The notes beneath the pieces were generated by a model, which saw only the letters and a list, made by a program, of their open reading frames with translations, was not told where the DNA came from and did no database searches. From positions 1-41,606 of the forward strand of contig JACRIT010000086.1 of assembly GCA_016215655.1 (NCBI GenBank): a stretch of 41,606 nucleotides of DNA, read 5' to 3'. This DNA is from Acidimicrobiia bacterium. GTDB lineage: Bacteria > Actinomycetota > Acidimicrobiia > Spongiisociales > UBA11373. Of this stretch, positions 1-7,541 are shown piece by piece. The stretch's first letter is position 1. The number at the start of each line of letters is the position of its first letter. Made by a program: the position numbers and the translations under genes.

Positions 1-419
1 CCGGCACCAGGGATGATCCCCAGCTTGATCTCGGGCTGGCCCACCTTGGCGGACTCCGCGAGCATCCGCAGGTCACATGCCATCGCCAGTTCCAGGCCGC
101 CACCGAGGGCATATCCTCGAACCGCGGCGATCACCGGCTTGGGGAGCGCTTCGAGACGGGTGAGGGTGGCGCCGAGTTCGACACCGAGATCGGCGGCACT
201 CCCTCCGCCATCCATGAGCTTCTTGAACCCGGAGATGTCCGCCCCGGCGGCGAAATGGGGGGCGCCGGTGACGATCACCGCCCGCACCGCCGGGTCGGCG
301 GCAGCGACGATCGCCGTGCCGAGATCTCCGACGAGTTCGCCCGAGAGGGCGTTCACCGGGGGCCGATCGAGGGTGATCACGCCCACAGTGCCCTGGAGTT
401 CGAAGCGGACGAGCGACAC
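1..419 (-). CDS. Enoyl-CoA hydratase/isomerase (crotonase) family, N-terminal part
   Basis: Partial gene: the first 139 residues are present and the rest lies beyond base 1. The family hydrates or isomerises enoyl-CoA thioesters, usually in fatty-acid or amino-acid degradation. Two oxyanion-hole segments are visible: AGADISGF around residue 60 and GYALGGGLELAMACD around residues 108-122, followed by GQPEIKLGIIPGAG at the window edge. The GTG start is preceded by a GGAGG ribosome site, and the protein opens SLVRFELQGTVGVITLDRP, as crotonases do. Substrate cannot be told from this part. The nearby meaB gene would fit acyl-CoA metabolism, but that is only context. Confidence 0.9.
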   Translation of the reverse strand, partial: MSLVRFELQGTVGVITLDRPPVNALSGELVGDLGTAIVAAADPAVRAVIVTGAPHFAAGADISGFKKLMDGGGSAADLGVELGATLTRLEALPKPVIAAVRGYALGGGLELAMACDLRMLAESAKVGQPEIKLGIIPGA

Positions 420-473
420 GAGACCTCCGTGGTGGACCGGCCGGGAATGGTAGGGAGGGCGGGGCCGGGGCTC

Positions 474-555
474 GATGCCAGATGCCAGATGCGAGACGCC
501 GGATGCCCGATGGGGCGACTGGGCCTGCAACTGGCAACGGGTGACGGGAAACGGG
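474..555. repeat. Heptad tandem repeat array A
   Basis: In the gap between the divergent crotonase and DUF1761-like genes, six 7-base units run without a break (GATGCCA, GATGCCA, GATGCGA, GACGCCG, GATGCCC, GATGGGG). After a 12-base break come four more of another sequence (CAACTGG, CAACGGG, TGACGGG, AAACGGG). The period is exact while the unit drifts. No open frame or promoter is obvious inside. Confidence 0.75.
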
Positions 556-624
556 CCACTTCAGCCGACGCGTCCCGGCCCCACTCGCTAGCTTCCGGTT
601 TCTCACCACCGAGGAGGGAAGACA

Positions 625-1041
625 GTGAGAACGTTCGACGGGTTCTTCGACATCCTGGGCGAGTTGGACTGGCTCGCCATCATCGTGGCGACGCTGGTCG
701 TGGGCGTCGTCCTGGCGATGATCTTCTACGGTCCCCTGTTCGGCCGGAAGTGGGCTGCCGGCAACGGCGTCGAATACAGCATGAAGTTCAATCCGAAGAC
801 GGACATCCCCGGCTTCATCGTCATGTTCATCTTCCAGATCGGTGTCGCCTACCTCGGCGCCTACGACGACATCGAACACTCCCTGGTCACGGCACTCGTG
901 GTCGGGATCCTGCTCATCGCTCCGGTCCTCTATGCCCGGGTGCTGTGGGCCAAGGGAAGCCGAGTGGGGTTCTTCATCGACACAGCGTTCTACTTCTTCG
1001 CCATCGCCATCGGCGGGTACGTACAAGGGCTCATGGCCTAG
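625..1041 (+). CDS. Small integral membrane protein, DUF1761-like
   Basis: A 138-residue protein with about four hydrophobic segments (near residues 15-35, 55-75, 85-105 and 115-135). The first helix is followed by FYGPLFGRKW, which resembles the W/FYSPLLFGKAW motif of the DUF1761 family; the match is by eye. Function of that family is unknown. The GTG start is well supported by GAGGAGGG at 611-618. It converges with meaB, and a GC-rich hairpin lies between them. It is probably a single-gene transcript. Confidence 0.65.
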   Translation: MRTFDGFFDILGELDWLAIIVATLVVGVVLAMIFYGPLFGRKWAAGNGVEYSMKFNPKTDIPGFIVMFIFQIGVAYLGAYDDIEHSLVTALVVGILLIAPVLYARVLWAKGSRVGFFIDTAFYFFAIAIGGYVQGLMA

Positions 1042-1060
1042 TCGGAGGAGTTCGTGGTGC

Positions 1061-1086
1061 GGGGCCGGTCCTGCTGGGCCGGCCCC
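1061..1086. terminator. Hairpin between convergent genes
   Basis: GGGGCCGG at 1061-1068 pairs with CCGGCCCC at 1079-1086 across a 10-base loop. It lies in the 54-base gap between the convergent DUF1761-like gene and meaB, so it could end transcription from both sides. There is no T-run, as is common in very GC-rich genomes. Confidence 0.45.
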
Positions 1087-1095
1087 CACGCGGCA

Positions 1096-2031
1096 TCACA
1101 CCCCGCTGAGTCGGGCCGCGGCCGTCCAGGGATCGACCTCGCCGCGTTCGACCGCGGCCACGAGGGCAGGGTCGGTGGCGGTGAGGGCTCGGACGCGACG
1201 ACGCAGAGCCGCGATCAGGGCCGCGTCGAGATCGGCGATGCGGCGGCGGGCGATTCGGGCGGCGAGGCCGTCGGGGCCGAGATGCCGCCGGTGCGCCTCC
1301 ACCGCCTCCCACAGCCCGGTGATCCCCACCCCCTGCGCCGCCACGGTCTCCACGATCGGCGGCGTCCAGTCTCCGGCAGGCGCCAGGGCGAGCATCGCCC
1401 GCAGGTCGGCGGCGGCTTCGGCGGCTCCCGGCCGATCGGACTTGTTCACCACGAAGACGTCGCCGATCTCGAGGATGCCGGCCTTGGCGGCCTGGATGCC
1501 GTCGCCCCATCCCGGGGTGACCACGACCACGACCGTGTCGGCGCTGGCGGTCACCTCGACCTCGTCCTGGCCGACGCCGACCGTCTCGACGAGAATCCAT
1601 GGGTATCCGGCCGCCTCGAGGGCGAGGAGCGCCTTGGGGGCCGCCACCGACAGGCCGCCGAGGTGCCCCCGCGTGGCCATCGAGCGGATGTAGACGCCCG
1701 GGTCGAGCACGTGATCCTGCATGCGCACCCGATCGCCCAGGACCGACCCTCCGCTGAACGGGCTGGTGGGATCGACCGCCAGTGCGGCGACCCGGTCTCC
1801 CGAGGCACGGATCACCCGGATCAGTCCATCGGTGAGCGTGCTCTTTCCCGCCCCCGGCGCCCCGGTGATCCCGACGCGATATGCCGGTTTCGCCGCACCA
1901 AAGGCAGCCCGCAGCGCCTCGCCCGCTCCAGGCCCATCCTCTTCGATGAGCGTGATGAGCCGGGCGAGGGCACGCCGATCACCCGCCGCCACCGCGGCGA
2001 CAAGGGCGGAAGGATCGCGTGAAGCAGGCAC
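1096..2031 (-). CDS. meaB: Methylmalonyl-CoA mutase-associated G-protein chaperone MeaB/ArgK
   Basis: A 311-residue P-loop GTPase of the MeaB (ArgK) family, which protects and reactivates adenosylcobalamin-dependent methylmalonyl-CoA mutase. Visible: Walker A GAPGAGKS at residues 57-64, AVDPTSPFSGGSVLGDR around 85-101, ETVGVGQDEVEV, and the NKSD base-recognition motif. Length is normal for the family. The start is GTG, preceded at 6-8 bases by a TAACCT hexamer, suggesting a leaderless message. No mutase gene is in the window, so its partner must be elsewhere. The family match is clear; the exact client mutase (methylmalonyl-, isobutyryl- or ethylmalonyl-CoA) is not. Confidence 0.93.
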   Translation of the reverse strand: MPASRDPSALVAAVAAGDRRALARLITLIEEDGPGAGEALRAAFGAAKPAYRVGITGAPGAGKSTLTDGLIRVIRASGDRVAALAVDPTSPFSGGSVLGDRVRMQDHVLDPGVYIRSMATRGHLGGLSVAAPKALLALEAAGYPWILVETVGVGQDEVEVTASADTVVVVVTPGWGDGIQAAKAGILEIGDVFVVNKSDRPGAAEAAADLRAMLALAPAGDWTPPIVETVAAQGVGITGLWEAVEAHRRHLGPDGLAARIARRRIADLDAALIAALRRRVRALTATDPALVAAVERGEVDPWTAAARLSGV

Positions 2032-2038
2032 GAGGGCG

Positions 2039-2044
2039 AGGTTA
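2039..2044 (-). promoter_or_regulatory. -10-like hexamer for meaB (leaderless)
   Basis: TAACCT on the minus strand ends 7 bases before the GTG of meaB, so transcription would begin at or next to the start codon. No clear -35 element is seen. Confidence 0.5.
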
Positions 2045-2075
2045 CCGAGCGAGCCGACGGTCCCGGGTACCGGGA

Positions 2076-2139
2076 CAGATGCCAGATACCAGACGCCAGA
2101 TGCCAGAGGTTCGGAGTCTGGTAATTGGTACCTGGTGCC
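2076..2139. repeat. Heptad tandem repeat array B
   Basis: Units CAGATGC, CAGATAC, CAGACGC, CAGATGC and CAGAGGT are followed after 6 bases by the roughly inverted units TCTGGTA, ATTGGTA and CCTGGTG. The two halves are complementary enough to fold. It fills the gap between the nifU-like stop and the meaB promoter. Confidence 0.75.
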
Positions 2140-2142
2140 TAC

Positions 2143-2397
2143 TCAGACCGCATTGATGCCGGTGACACCGGGAACGCGATCCATGAGGATGCGCTCGATG
2201 CCGGCGGTGAGCGTCATGGTGGACATCGGACAGCCACCGCAGGCTCCCACGAGCTGCAGGTTCACGGTGCCGTCATCCACGCCGAGCAGGATGAGGTCGC
2301 CACCGTCCGCCTGGAGGGCGGGGCGGATGTACTCGAGCGTCTCCTCGAGGGCGACGAGGTCGACCTCGATGGCGGCGGCGGTGTCTTCAGTGGTCAT
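2143..2397 (-). CDS. NifU-like Fe-S scaffold/carrier protein
   Basis: An 84-residue protein made only of the NifU C-terminal (Nfu) domain, which carries or assembles Fe-S clusters through a CxxC pair. The motif GACGGCPMST lies at about residues 52-61, and ADGGDLILLG precedes it, as in the family. It has an ATG start. A TAGTAT hexamer overlapping the end of murA (2441-2446, minus strand) could be its promoter with a leader of about 40 bases; otherwise it is read through from murA. It is followed by the heptad repeat B and then meaB. The family assignment is firm; the target proteins are unknown. Confidence 0.9.
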   Translation of the reverse strand: MTTEDTAAAIEVDLVALEETLEYIRPALQADGGDLILLGVDDGTVNLQLVGACGGCPMSTMTLTAGIERILMDRVPGVTGINAV

Positions 2398-2439
2398 CGC
2401 GTCGAGTCCAACGATCGTGGGGGCGGGACATTCCCGATA

Positions 2440-3717
2440 CTAGGGGTGGTCGACTTCGGAACCGACAGGCTCCCGCACGACGTCGGCTCCGAGATCGCGC
2501 AGGTGCTGGTCGAAGGACGAATAGCCCCGATCGATGTGGTGGGCATCGGTGACCGTGGTGAAGCCGTCGGCGACGAGACCCGCCAGCACCAGGGCGGCGC
2601 CGGCGCGAATGTCACACGCATCGACCGGACAACCGCTCAGCTGCTGGATCCCGCGAATGATCACATGCTGGCCTTCGATCGACACGTCGGCGCCGAGCCG
2701 ATTCAACTCCCCGACATAGCGGAAGCGGGCTGCGTAGATGTTCTCGGTGATCACCGAGGTGCCCGACGCCACGGAGAGGAGCGCCACCATCTGCGGGTGC
2801 ATGTCGGTGTGGAATCCGGGGTAGGGCAGCGTGGCGAAGTCGACGGGCTTGGGCCGGACCGGCCCCTGCACCCGGACCCAATCCTTGCCGGTGTCCACCT
2901 CGCACCCGGTGTCGGCGAGTTTGCGCAAGTCCATGCGGAGGTGCTCGGGGACGCAGTCCCGCACGGTGACGTCACCTCCGGTGATGGCACCGGCCACCAG
3001 GTAGGTGCCGGCCTCGAGGCGATCGGGCACCGCTCGATGCGAAGCCGGCGACAGCCTGGGCACCCCCTCGATCTCGATGGTCGAGGTGCCGGCACCGCGG
3101 ATCACCGCCCCCATCTTGGAGAGGAACTCGGCGAGATCCTGGATCTCCGGCTCCCGGGCGGCGTTGTGGATCACCGTGGTGCCCGCCGCCATCACTCCGG
3201 CGAACAGCAGGTTCTCCGTGGCTCCCACCGAGGGGAACTCGAGCGGCACCTCGGCGCCGCGGAGACCACCCGGGGCCCGTGCCCGGAGTTCGCCGTGGAC
3301 GAGTTCGAACTCGGCGCCGAGGGCCTTGAGCCCGTCGAGGTGCATGTCGATGGGCCGCGAACCGAAGTCGTCTCCTCCGGGAAGGGCCACCCGCGCCTCT
3401 CCGCAGCGAGCGAGGAGTGCGCCGAGCACGAGGATCGAGGCCCGCATCCGGCGCACGAGATCGATCGGCGCCTCGGGAAGCAGGTCATCGGGGACGTCGA
3501 TCTCGATCGAGGTCCCGGAGAACCGGCAGGTGGCGCCGATGTGGGAGATGACACTGCCCATGAGCGAGACGTCGATGATGTCGGGGATGTTGTCGAGACG
3601 GTGCCGACCCGGGGCCATGAGGGTGGCCACGAGATGCTTCAGGACGGCTTTCTTCGCTCCGAGGACGGCGACCTCACCCTGGAGGCGGCGGCCGCCGGTG
3701 ACGACGAGATGATGCAC
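2440..3717 (-). CDS. murA: UDP-N-acetylglucosamine 1-carboxyvinyltransferase MurA
   Basis: MurA transfers enolpyruvate from PEP to UDP-GlcNAc, the first committed step of peptidoglycan synthesis. The 425-residue protein aligns along its length with MurA: SVGATENLLFAGV, HNAAREPEIQD, PDRLEAGTYLVA, FHTDMHPQMVAL, DIRAGAALVLAGL, HIDRGY. The active-site loop reads PGGDDFGSRPIDMH, so Asp116 stands where E. coli has Cys115. The GAKN motif reads GAKK, so the residue matching Asn23 is Lys. A longer frame would start at 3801, but that overlaps the divergent rpiB. The GTG at 3717 starts where other MurA proteins start and has a TACAAT hexamer 7 bases upstream. Confidence 0.93.
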   Translation of the reverse strand: MHHLVVTGGRRLQGEVAVLGAKKAVLKHLVATLMAPGRHRLDNIPDIIDVSLMGSVISHIGATCRFSGTSIEIDVPDDLLPEAPIDLVRRMRASILVLGALLARCGEARVALPGGDDFGSRPIDMHLDGLKALGAEFELVHGELRARAPGGLRGAEVPLEFPSVGATENLLFAGVMAAGTTVIHNAAREPEIQDLAEFLSKMGAVIRGAGTSTIEIEGVPRLSPASHRAVPDRLEAGTYLVAGAITGGDVTVRDCVPEHLRMDLRKLADTGCEVDTGKDWVRVQGPVRPKPVDFATLPYPGFHTDMHPQMVALLSVASGTSVITENIYAARFRYVGELNRLGADVSIEGQHVIIRGIQQLSGCPVDACDIRAGAALVLAGLVADGFTTVTDAHHIDRGYSSFDQHLRDLGADVVREPVGSEVDHP

Positions 3718-3724
3718 ATGGGCG

Positions 3725-3730
3725 ATTGTA
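3725..3730 (-). promoter_or_regulatory. -10-like hexamer for murA (leaderless)
   Basis: TACAAT on the minus strand ends 7 bases before GTG 3717. It supports the short murA start and faces the rpiB promoter. Confidence 0.55.
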
Positions 3731-3774
3731 CGGGCACCCCGGGGCTCGGCTCGGGCCGGCCCTCGATCGCTCAC

Positions 3775-3780
3775 TAGCCT
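3775..3780 (+). promoter_or_regulatory. -10-like hexamer for rpiB (leaderless)
   Basis: TAGCCT ends 7 bases before ATG 3788; no ribosome site fits in between. Confidence 0.5.
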
Positions 3781-3787
3781 GATCGCC

Positions 3788-4237
3788 ATGCGCGTCGCCA
3801 TCGCCGCCGATCACGCCGGGTACCGGCTCAAGGAGCACCTCGCCCGGCTGATGGCGGCTGCAGGCCACGCCGTGACGGATCTCGGCACCCACGACGAGAC
3901 GCCGGTGGACTACCCCGACTACGCCGCCGCCGTGGGCAAGACGGTGATGGCGGGACGGGCCGATCGCGGCATCGTGGTGTGCGGCTCGGGTGCGGGAGCG
4001 GCGATCGCCGCCAACAAGATCGTGGGGATCCGGTGCGCCCAGGCCCACGACACCTACACCGCCCACCAGGCGGTCGAGCACGACGACGCCAACATGATCG
4101 CCCTCGGCTCCCGCGTCGTCGGTGAGGACCTTGCCGGCGACATCGTGACGATCTTCCTCGGTGCTCGGTTCTCGGGTGAGGAGCGCCACACCCGGCGCCT
4201 GGCCAAGATCCGTGCCCTCGAAGAACGGCGCCCTTAG
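3788..4237 (+). CDS. rpiB: Ribose-5-phosphate isomerase B (housekeeping copy)
   Basis: RpiB interconverts ribose 5-phosphate and ribulose 5-phosphate in the pentose phosphate pathway. The 149-residue protein has AADHAG at residues 6-11, PVDYPDYA at 39-46, the catalytic Cys65 in VVCGSGAG, AANKIVGIR, the active-site His in AHDTYTAHQAVEHDDAN, and a C-terminal RHTRRLAKI-type phosphate site. Length is typical. It stands alone with its own leaderless promoter, divergent from murA. It is a useful comparison for the microcompartment RpiB-like protein at 14080-14697, which has lost this Cys. Confidence 0.92.
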   Translation: MRVAIAADHAGYRLKEHLARLMAAAGHAVTDLGTHDETPVDYPDYAAAVGKTVMAGRADRGIVVCGSGAGAAIAANKIVGIRCAQAHDTYTAHQAVEHDDANMIALGSRVVGEDLAGDIVTIFLGARFSGEERHTRRLAKIRALEERRP

Positions 4238-4275
4238 GACCACCCGGGAATCGGTTCGCCCCGGCCCCCAACCAT

Positions 4276-6816
4276 GTGCGGGTGACCCCGGGTCGGCCGA
4301 TACCATCGGCGGTTCAGGACGGAGGTTCGGAGATCGCCCCCCGCTATTCCAACCGAGAGCTCTCGCTCCTCGACTTCCAGGAGCGGGTGCTCGCCCTCGC
4401 CGAAGACACGAATCTGCCCCTGCTCGAACGGGTTCGATTCGTCGCCATCGTCGCCGCCAACCTCGATGAGTTCTTTCAGGTTCGGGTGGCCGGCCTGCGC
4501 GAACAGGTGTCGTCCGGATTGGAGCCTCCCGGCCTGGCGGGGCGGACGCCGCAGGACCAGCTCGCCGAGGTGCGGGTCCGGTGCCTCGACATCCACGCGC
4601 GCATGGAGCAGCTGCTCGCCGGTGAGCTGATCCTCGAGCTCGCCGAACAGGGCATCCGCATCGCGGATTGGGTGGATCTCGACGACGACCAGCGCAAGCA
4701 CCTCGACGAGATCTTCGAGCGGGAGATCTTCCCCGTGCTGACCCCGCTCGCCGTCGATCCCACCCATCCCTTCCCGTACATCTCGAATCTGTCCCTGAAC
4801 CTGGCGGTGACCGTAAGGGACTCGAAGCGCTCGATCGAGCGGTTCGCCCGGGTGAAGGTTCCGCCGCTGCTCCCCAGGTTCCTCAATGCCGCCGGTTCGG
4901 AGACCTTCGTGCCGGTGGAACAGGTGATCGCCGCCCACCTCGACTCGCTCTTTCCGGGGATGACCATCGTGAGCAGCCACCCCTTCCGGGTGACCCGCAG
5001 CGCCGACCAGGCGATCGAAGAGGACGAGGCCGACGATCTCCTCAAGGCCGTCGAGGAGCTGCTGCAGACCCGCCACCGCGCCTCCAAGATGGTGCGGCTC
5101 GAGGTGGACGAGACGATGCCCGAGCCGGTGCTCGACCTGCTCATGCAGGAGATGGGGATCGGCCGCGATCAGGTCTACGCCCATACCGGACTCCTCGCCC
5201 TCGCCGGACTCACCGTCCTCACCTCGCTGGCACGCCCGGACCTGCTCCACCGCCCGTGGCAGGCGACCACTCAGCCCGAGCTGACCCAGTTCGCACCAGG
5301 GGAGACGATCTTCGACCGCATCAAGCAGCAGGACATCCTCGTGCACCTCCCCTACGAGTCCTTCGGATCGTCGGTGGGCGCCTTCATCGCCGCCGCGGCC
5401 CGCGACCCCCGTGTCGTGGCGATCAAGCAGACGCTGTACCGCACCGGGGTGCAGGACGACCCTGCCGCCGGCGGAGAGCAGTCCATCGTGAAGTCGCTGA
5501 CCGCGGCGGCACGATCGGGCAAGCAGGTCGTGGTGCTGGTCGAGTTGCGGGCCCGCTTCGACGAAGAAGCCAACATCCTGTGGGCCCGGCTCCTCGAAGA
5601 GGCAGGAGTGCATGTCGTCTACGGCATCGCCGGTCTGAAGACACACGCCAAGGTCGCGCTCGTGGTGCGACGCGAGGGTGACGGGCTTCGCCGGTACGCC
5701 CACATCGGGACCGGCAACTACAACCCGAAGACGGCGCGGCTGTACGAGGATCTCGGGCTGCTCACCGCCGACGACGCCATCGGCGCCGATCTGACCGACC
5801 TGTTCAACATGCTCACCGGGTTCGGGCACGAGCCCGAGTTCCGCGGTCTCCTCGTCGCTCCCGCCCATCTTCGCGGCGCTCTCGTCAGGCGGATTCGGGC
5901 GCAGGCCGAGCGCGGCACCAAGGGCCGGATCACCTTCAAACTGAACCACATCGCCGATCGCGAGATGATGGAAGAGTTGTACGCCGCCTCGGCGGCTGGG
6001 GTTCAGATCGACCTCATCGTGCGCGGGATCTGCTCCCTCCTCCCTGGAGTGCGCGGGATGTCCGAGAACATCAGGGTTCGTTCGATCGTGGGCCGGTTCC
6101 TCGAGCACTCGCGGGTGTTCCGTTTCGGCGAGGGCGACAAGGCCGAGTACTTCATCGGCTCTGCCGACCTCATGGAGAGGAACCTCGCCGGGCGAGTCGA
6201 AGTCCTGGTTCCCATCCGGGATCGACGGCTCCGCACGCGCCTCGAGGAGGTGCTTCGGGTCTGCCTGGCGGACGACCGGTTGGCGTGGCAACTCGACGGC
6301 GGCACCTGGGAGAAGGTGCCCACGATGACGGGGGTCAACGCCCACGTCCGATTCCAGGCTCTGGCTCACGGCCGATCCCAGGGAGCGCTCCCCGATCCGG
6401 ACACCGCAGCCGATCCCGCGGAGCCGGTGATCGTCGCCGCCGGCGGGATCGTCACCAAGGAGACCAAGAGCGGTACCGAGGTGCTCATCGTCCACCGGCC
6501 CCGCTACGGGGACTGGACCTTCCCCAAGGGGAAGCTCGACGACGACGAGACCCTCGCCGAAGCCGCACTGCGCGAGGTGCTCGAAGAGACCGGATACGAG
6601 TGCGACCTCGGACCCGAGATCGGCATGGTCGAATACCGCGATCGAACGGGCGGCCGCAAGTTCGTTCACTACTTCGGCATGAGTGTCACTTCGGGGTCGT
6701 TCATCGCCAATCGCGAGGTGGACAAGGCGAAGTGGCTCACGCCTCTCGAGGCTGCCGAGCGCCTCACCTATGCCCGCGACCGCGCCCTGCTGCGGTCATG
6801 GATCAGCGCCCTCTGA
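4276..6816 (+). CDS. ppk1: Polyphosphate kinase PPK1 fused to a C-terminal Nudix (MutT1-like) hydrolase
   Basis: Residues about 20-690 form a full PPK1, which reversibly makes polyphosphate from ATP. Visible are NRELSLLDFQERV, ANLDEFFQVR, the phosphorylated-His region GLKTHAK (His457) and YAHIGTGNYN (His476). After a Pro/Ala-rich linker, residues about 712-846 form a complete Nudix domain, with WTFPKGKLD and the Nudix box starting at Gly752 (GKLDDDE, seven residues, REVLEETGY). In mycobacteria ppk1 and mutT1 are neighbours; here they are one protein of 846 residues. GTG 4276 is the first normal start, but GGAGG at 4321-4325 sits 7 bases before an in-frame ATC at 4333, which would give the N-terminus expected for PPK1. 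The stop lies inside a terminator hairpin. Confidence 0.93.
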   Translation: MRVTPGRPIPSAVQDGGSEIAPRYSNRELSLLDFQERVLALAEDTNLPLLERVRFVAIVAANLDEFFQVRVAGLREQVSSGLEPPGLAGRTPQDQLAEVRVRCLDIHARMEQLLAGELILELAEQGIRIADWVDLDDDQRKHLDEIFEREIFPVLTPLAVDPTHPFPYISNLSLNLAVTVRDSKRSIERFARVKVPPLLPRFLNAAGSETFVPVEQVIAAHLDSLFPGMTIVSSHPFRVTRSADQAIEEDEADDLLKAVEELLQTRHRASKMVRLEVDETMPEPVLDLLMQEMGIGRDQVYAHTGLLALAGLTVLTSLARPDLLHRPWQATTQPELTQFAPGETIFDRIKQQDILVHLPYESFGSSVGAFIAAAARDPRVVAIKQTLYRTGVQDDPAAGGEQSIVKSLTAAARSGKQVVVLVELRARFDEEANILWARLLEEAGVHVVYGIAGLKTHAKVALVVRREGDGLRRYAHIGTGNYNPKTARLYEDLGLLTADDAIGADLTDLFNMLTGFGHEPEFRGLLVAPAHLRGALVRRIRAQAERGTKGRITFKLNHIADREMMEELYAASAAGVQIDLIVRGICSLLPGVRGMSENIRVRSIVGRFLEHSRVFRFGEGDKAEYFIGSADLMERNLAGRVEVLVPIRDRRLRTRLEEVLRVCLADDRLAWQLDGGTWEKVPTMTGVNAHVRFQALAHGRSQGALPDPDTAADPAEPVIVAAGGIVTKETKSGTEVLIVHRPRYGDWTFPKGKLDDDETLAEAALREVLEETGYECDLGPEIGMVEYRDRTGGRKFVHYFGMSVTSGSFIANREVDKAKWLTPLEAAERLTYARDRALLRSWISAL
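4301..4306 (+). promoter_or_regulatory. -10-like hexamer for ppk1
   Basis: TACCAT lies downstream of the GTG at 4276. If it is the promoter, the message begins near 4313 and cannot include that GTG. The protein would then have to start further on, probably at ATC 4333. Confidence 0.35.
4321..4325 (+). promoter_or_regulatory. Ribosome binding site that may select an ATC start in ppk1
   Basis: GGAGG with 7 bases to an in-frame ATC at 4333. No ATG, GTG or TTG is in frame nearby downstream. Confidence 0.35.
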
Positions 6817-6829
6817 GAGGGCGCTGATC
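6801..6829. terminator. Perfect hairpin terminator with the ppk1 stop codon as its loop
   Basis: Thirteen bases (6801-6813) pair perfectly with 6817-6829; the 3-base loop 6814-6816 is the TGA of ppk1. It lies between convergent ppk1 and the hydrolase gene, so it can serve both strands. There is no T-run. Confidence 0.7.
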
Positions 6830-6842
6830 GGTCACCCGTGGG

Positions 6843-7487
6843 CTATCGCAGCGCGCTCCGAGCGCGCATCCATGCGGCCGCACGACCGGCGACGTCGTCG
6901 AGCACGGCCGCAGGGCTCAGGCCGGTGCGTTTGGGCACCCGGAACCCGTGGTCGGCATCGGCGATGACCTCGAGCTCTGCGTTGGACAGGCCACCGACGA
7001 CACGCGAGAGGAGAGGGAGGGGAGCAAGAGAGTCGCGCGATCCGGAGACGAAGAGCATCGGACCGATGGCGGCGAGATGCGAGGTGTCCCGCACCACGGT
7101 GCGACCTGCCGGAACCAGCGGATACCCGAGAAACACCCAGCCCGGAGAGGCGACCGCGAGGTGGGAGCCGATACGCCCTCCCATCGATTTGCCGACGAGG
7201 AACGGGGTCTCACCGAGCGTGGCGACGAGATGCTCGTACACGGCACGATGGCAGGCGACGAGGCGCCCGACGCCATCGGGAGCCTTGCGACCGTCCTCCC
7301 GATACGGGTAGTCGAACGCCGCCACGGTGAATCCCGCGTCGACGAGACGCTGTCGCGTCCCGACCATGAAGGGATGCTCCTGCCCCGCTCCGGCGCCGTG
7401 GGCGAGGAGCACCGCCGGTCCGGCTCCGGCGACGACCACCGCCGTGGCGCCGCCATCGGGGCGCGGCACCCTGAAACGCGGCCACAT
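6843..7487 (-). CDS. Alpha/beta hydrolase, KANL3/Tex30-like
   Basis: A 214-residue single-domain alpha/beta hydrolase. LLAHGAGAGQEHPFM (oxyanion region) is near residue 28, the nucleophile elbow GKSMGGRIGSH near 98, and the Asp/His part of the triad in SGSRDSLAP and DADHGF near 150 and 180. This order and the GKSMGGR elbow fit the KANL3/Tex30 or dienelactone-hydrolase-like group; the substrate is unknown. A GTG lies just upstream, but ATG 7487 is preferred because a TAACCT hexamer ends 6 bases before it. It is divergent from pgl and convergent with ppk1. Confidence 0.8.
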   Translation of the reverse strand: MWPRFRVPRPDGGATAVVVAGAGPAVLLAHGAGAGQEHPFMVGTRQRLVDAGFTVAAFDYPYREDGRKAPDGVGRLVACHRAVYEHLVATLGETPFLVGKSMGGRIGSHLAVASPGWVFLGYPLVPAGRTVVRDTSHLAAIGPMLFVSGSRDSLAPLPLLSRVVGGLSNAELEVIADADHGFRVPKRTGLSPAAVLDDVAGRAAAWMRARSALR

Positions 7488-7493
7488 CACCCG

Positions 7494-7499
7494 AGGTTA
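7494..7499 (-). promoter_or_regulatory. -10-like hexamer for the alpha/beta hydrolase (leaderless)
   Basis: TAACCT on the minus strand ends 6 bases before ATG 7487. Confidence 0.5.
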
Positions 7500-7527
7500 G
7501 GCGCCCTCCTCACACGGAGAGCATCGA

Positions 7528-7533
7528 TAGCAT
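7528..7533 (+). promoter_or_regulatory. -10-like hexamer for pgl (leaderless)
   Basis: TAGCAT ends 8 bases before the TTG start at 7542; it decides the start choice. Confidence 0.45.
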
Positions 7534-7541
7534 CGGCGTCC

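Noticed and set aside
3718-3801. Longer murA starting at 3801
   Set aside because: It would overlap the divergent rpiB and add residues not found in MurA; GTG 3717 fits family length and a promoter hexamer.
4234-6669. Very long open frame on the minus strand opposite ppk1
   Set aside because: It is the mirror of a conserved gene in GC-rich DNA; the protein is His/Asp/Gly-rich and resembles no family. The same applies to long frames opposite murA, murJ, the penicillin acylase gene and korA.
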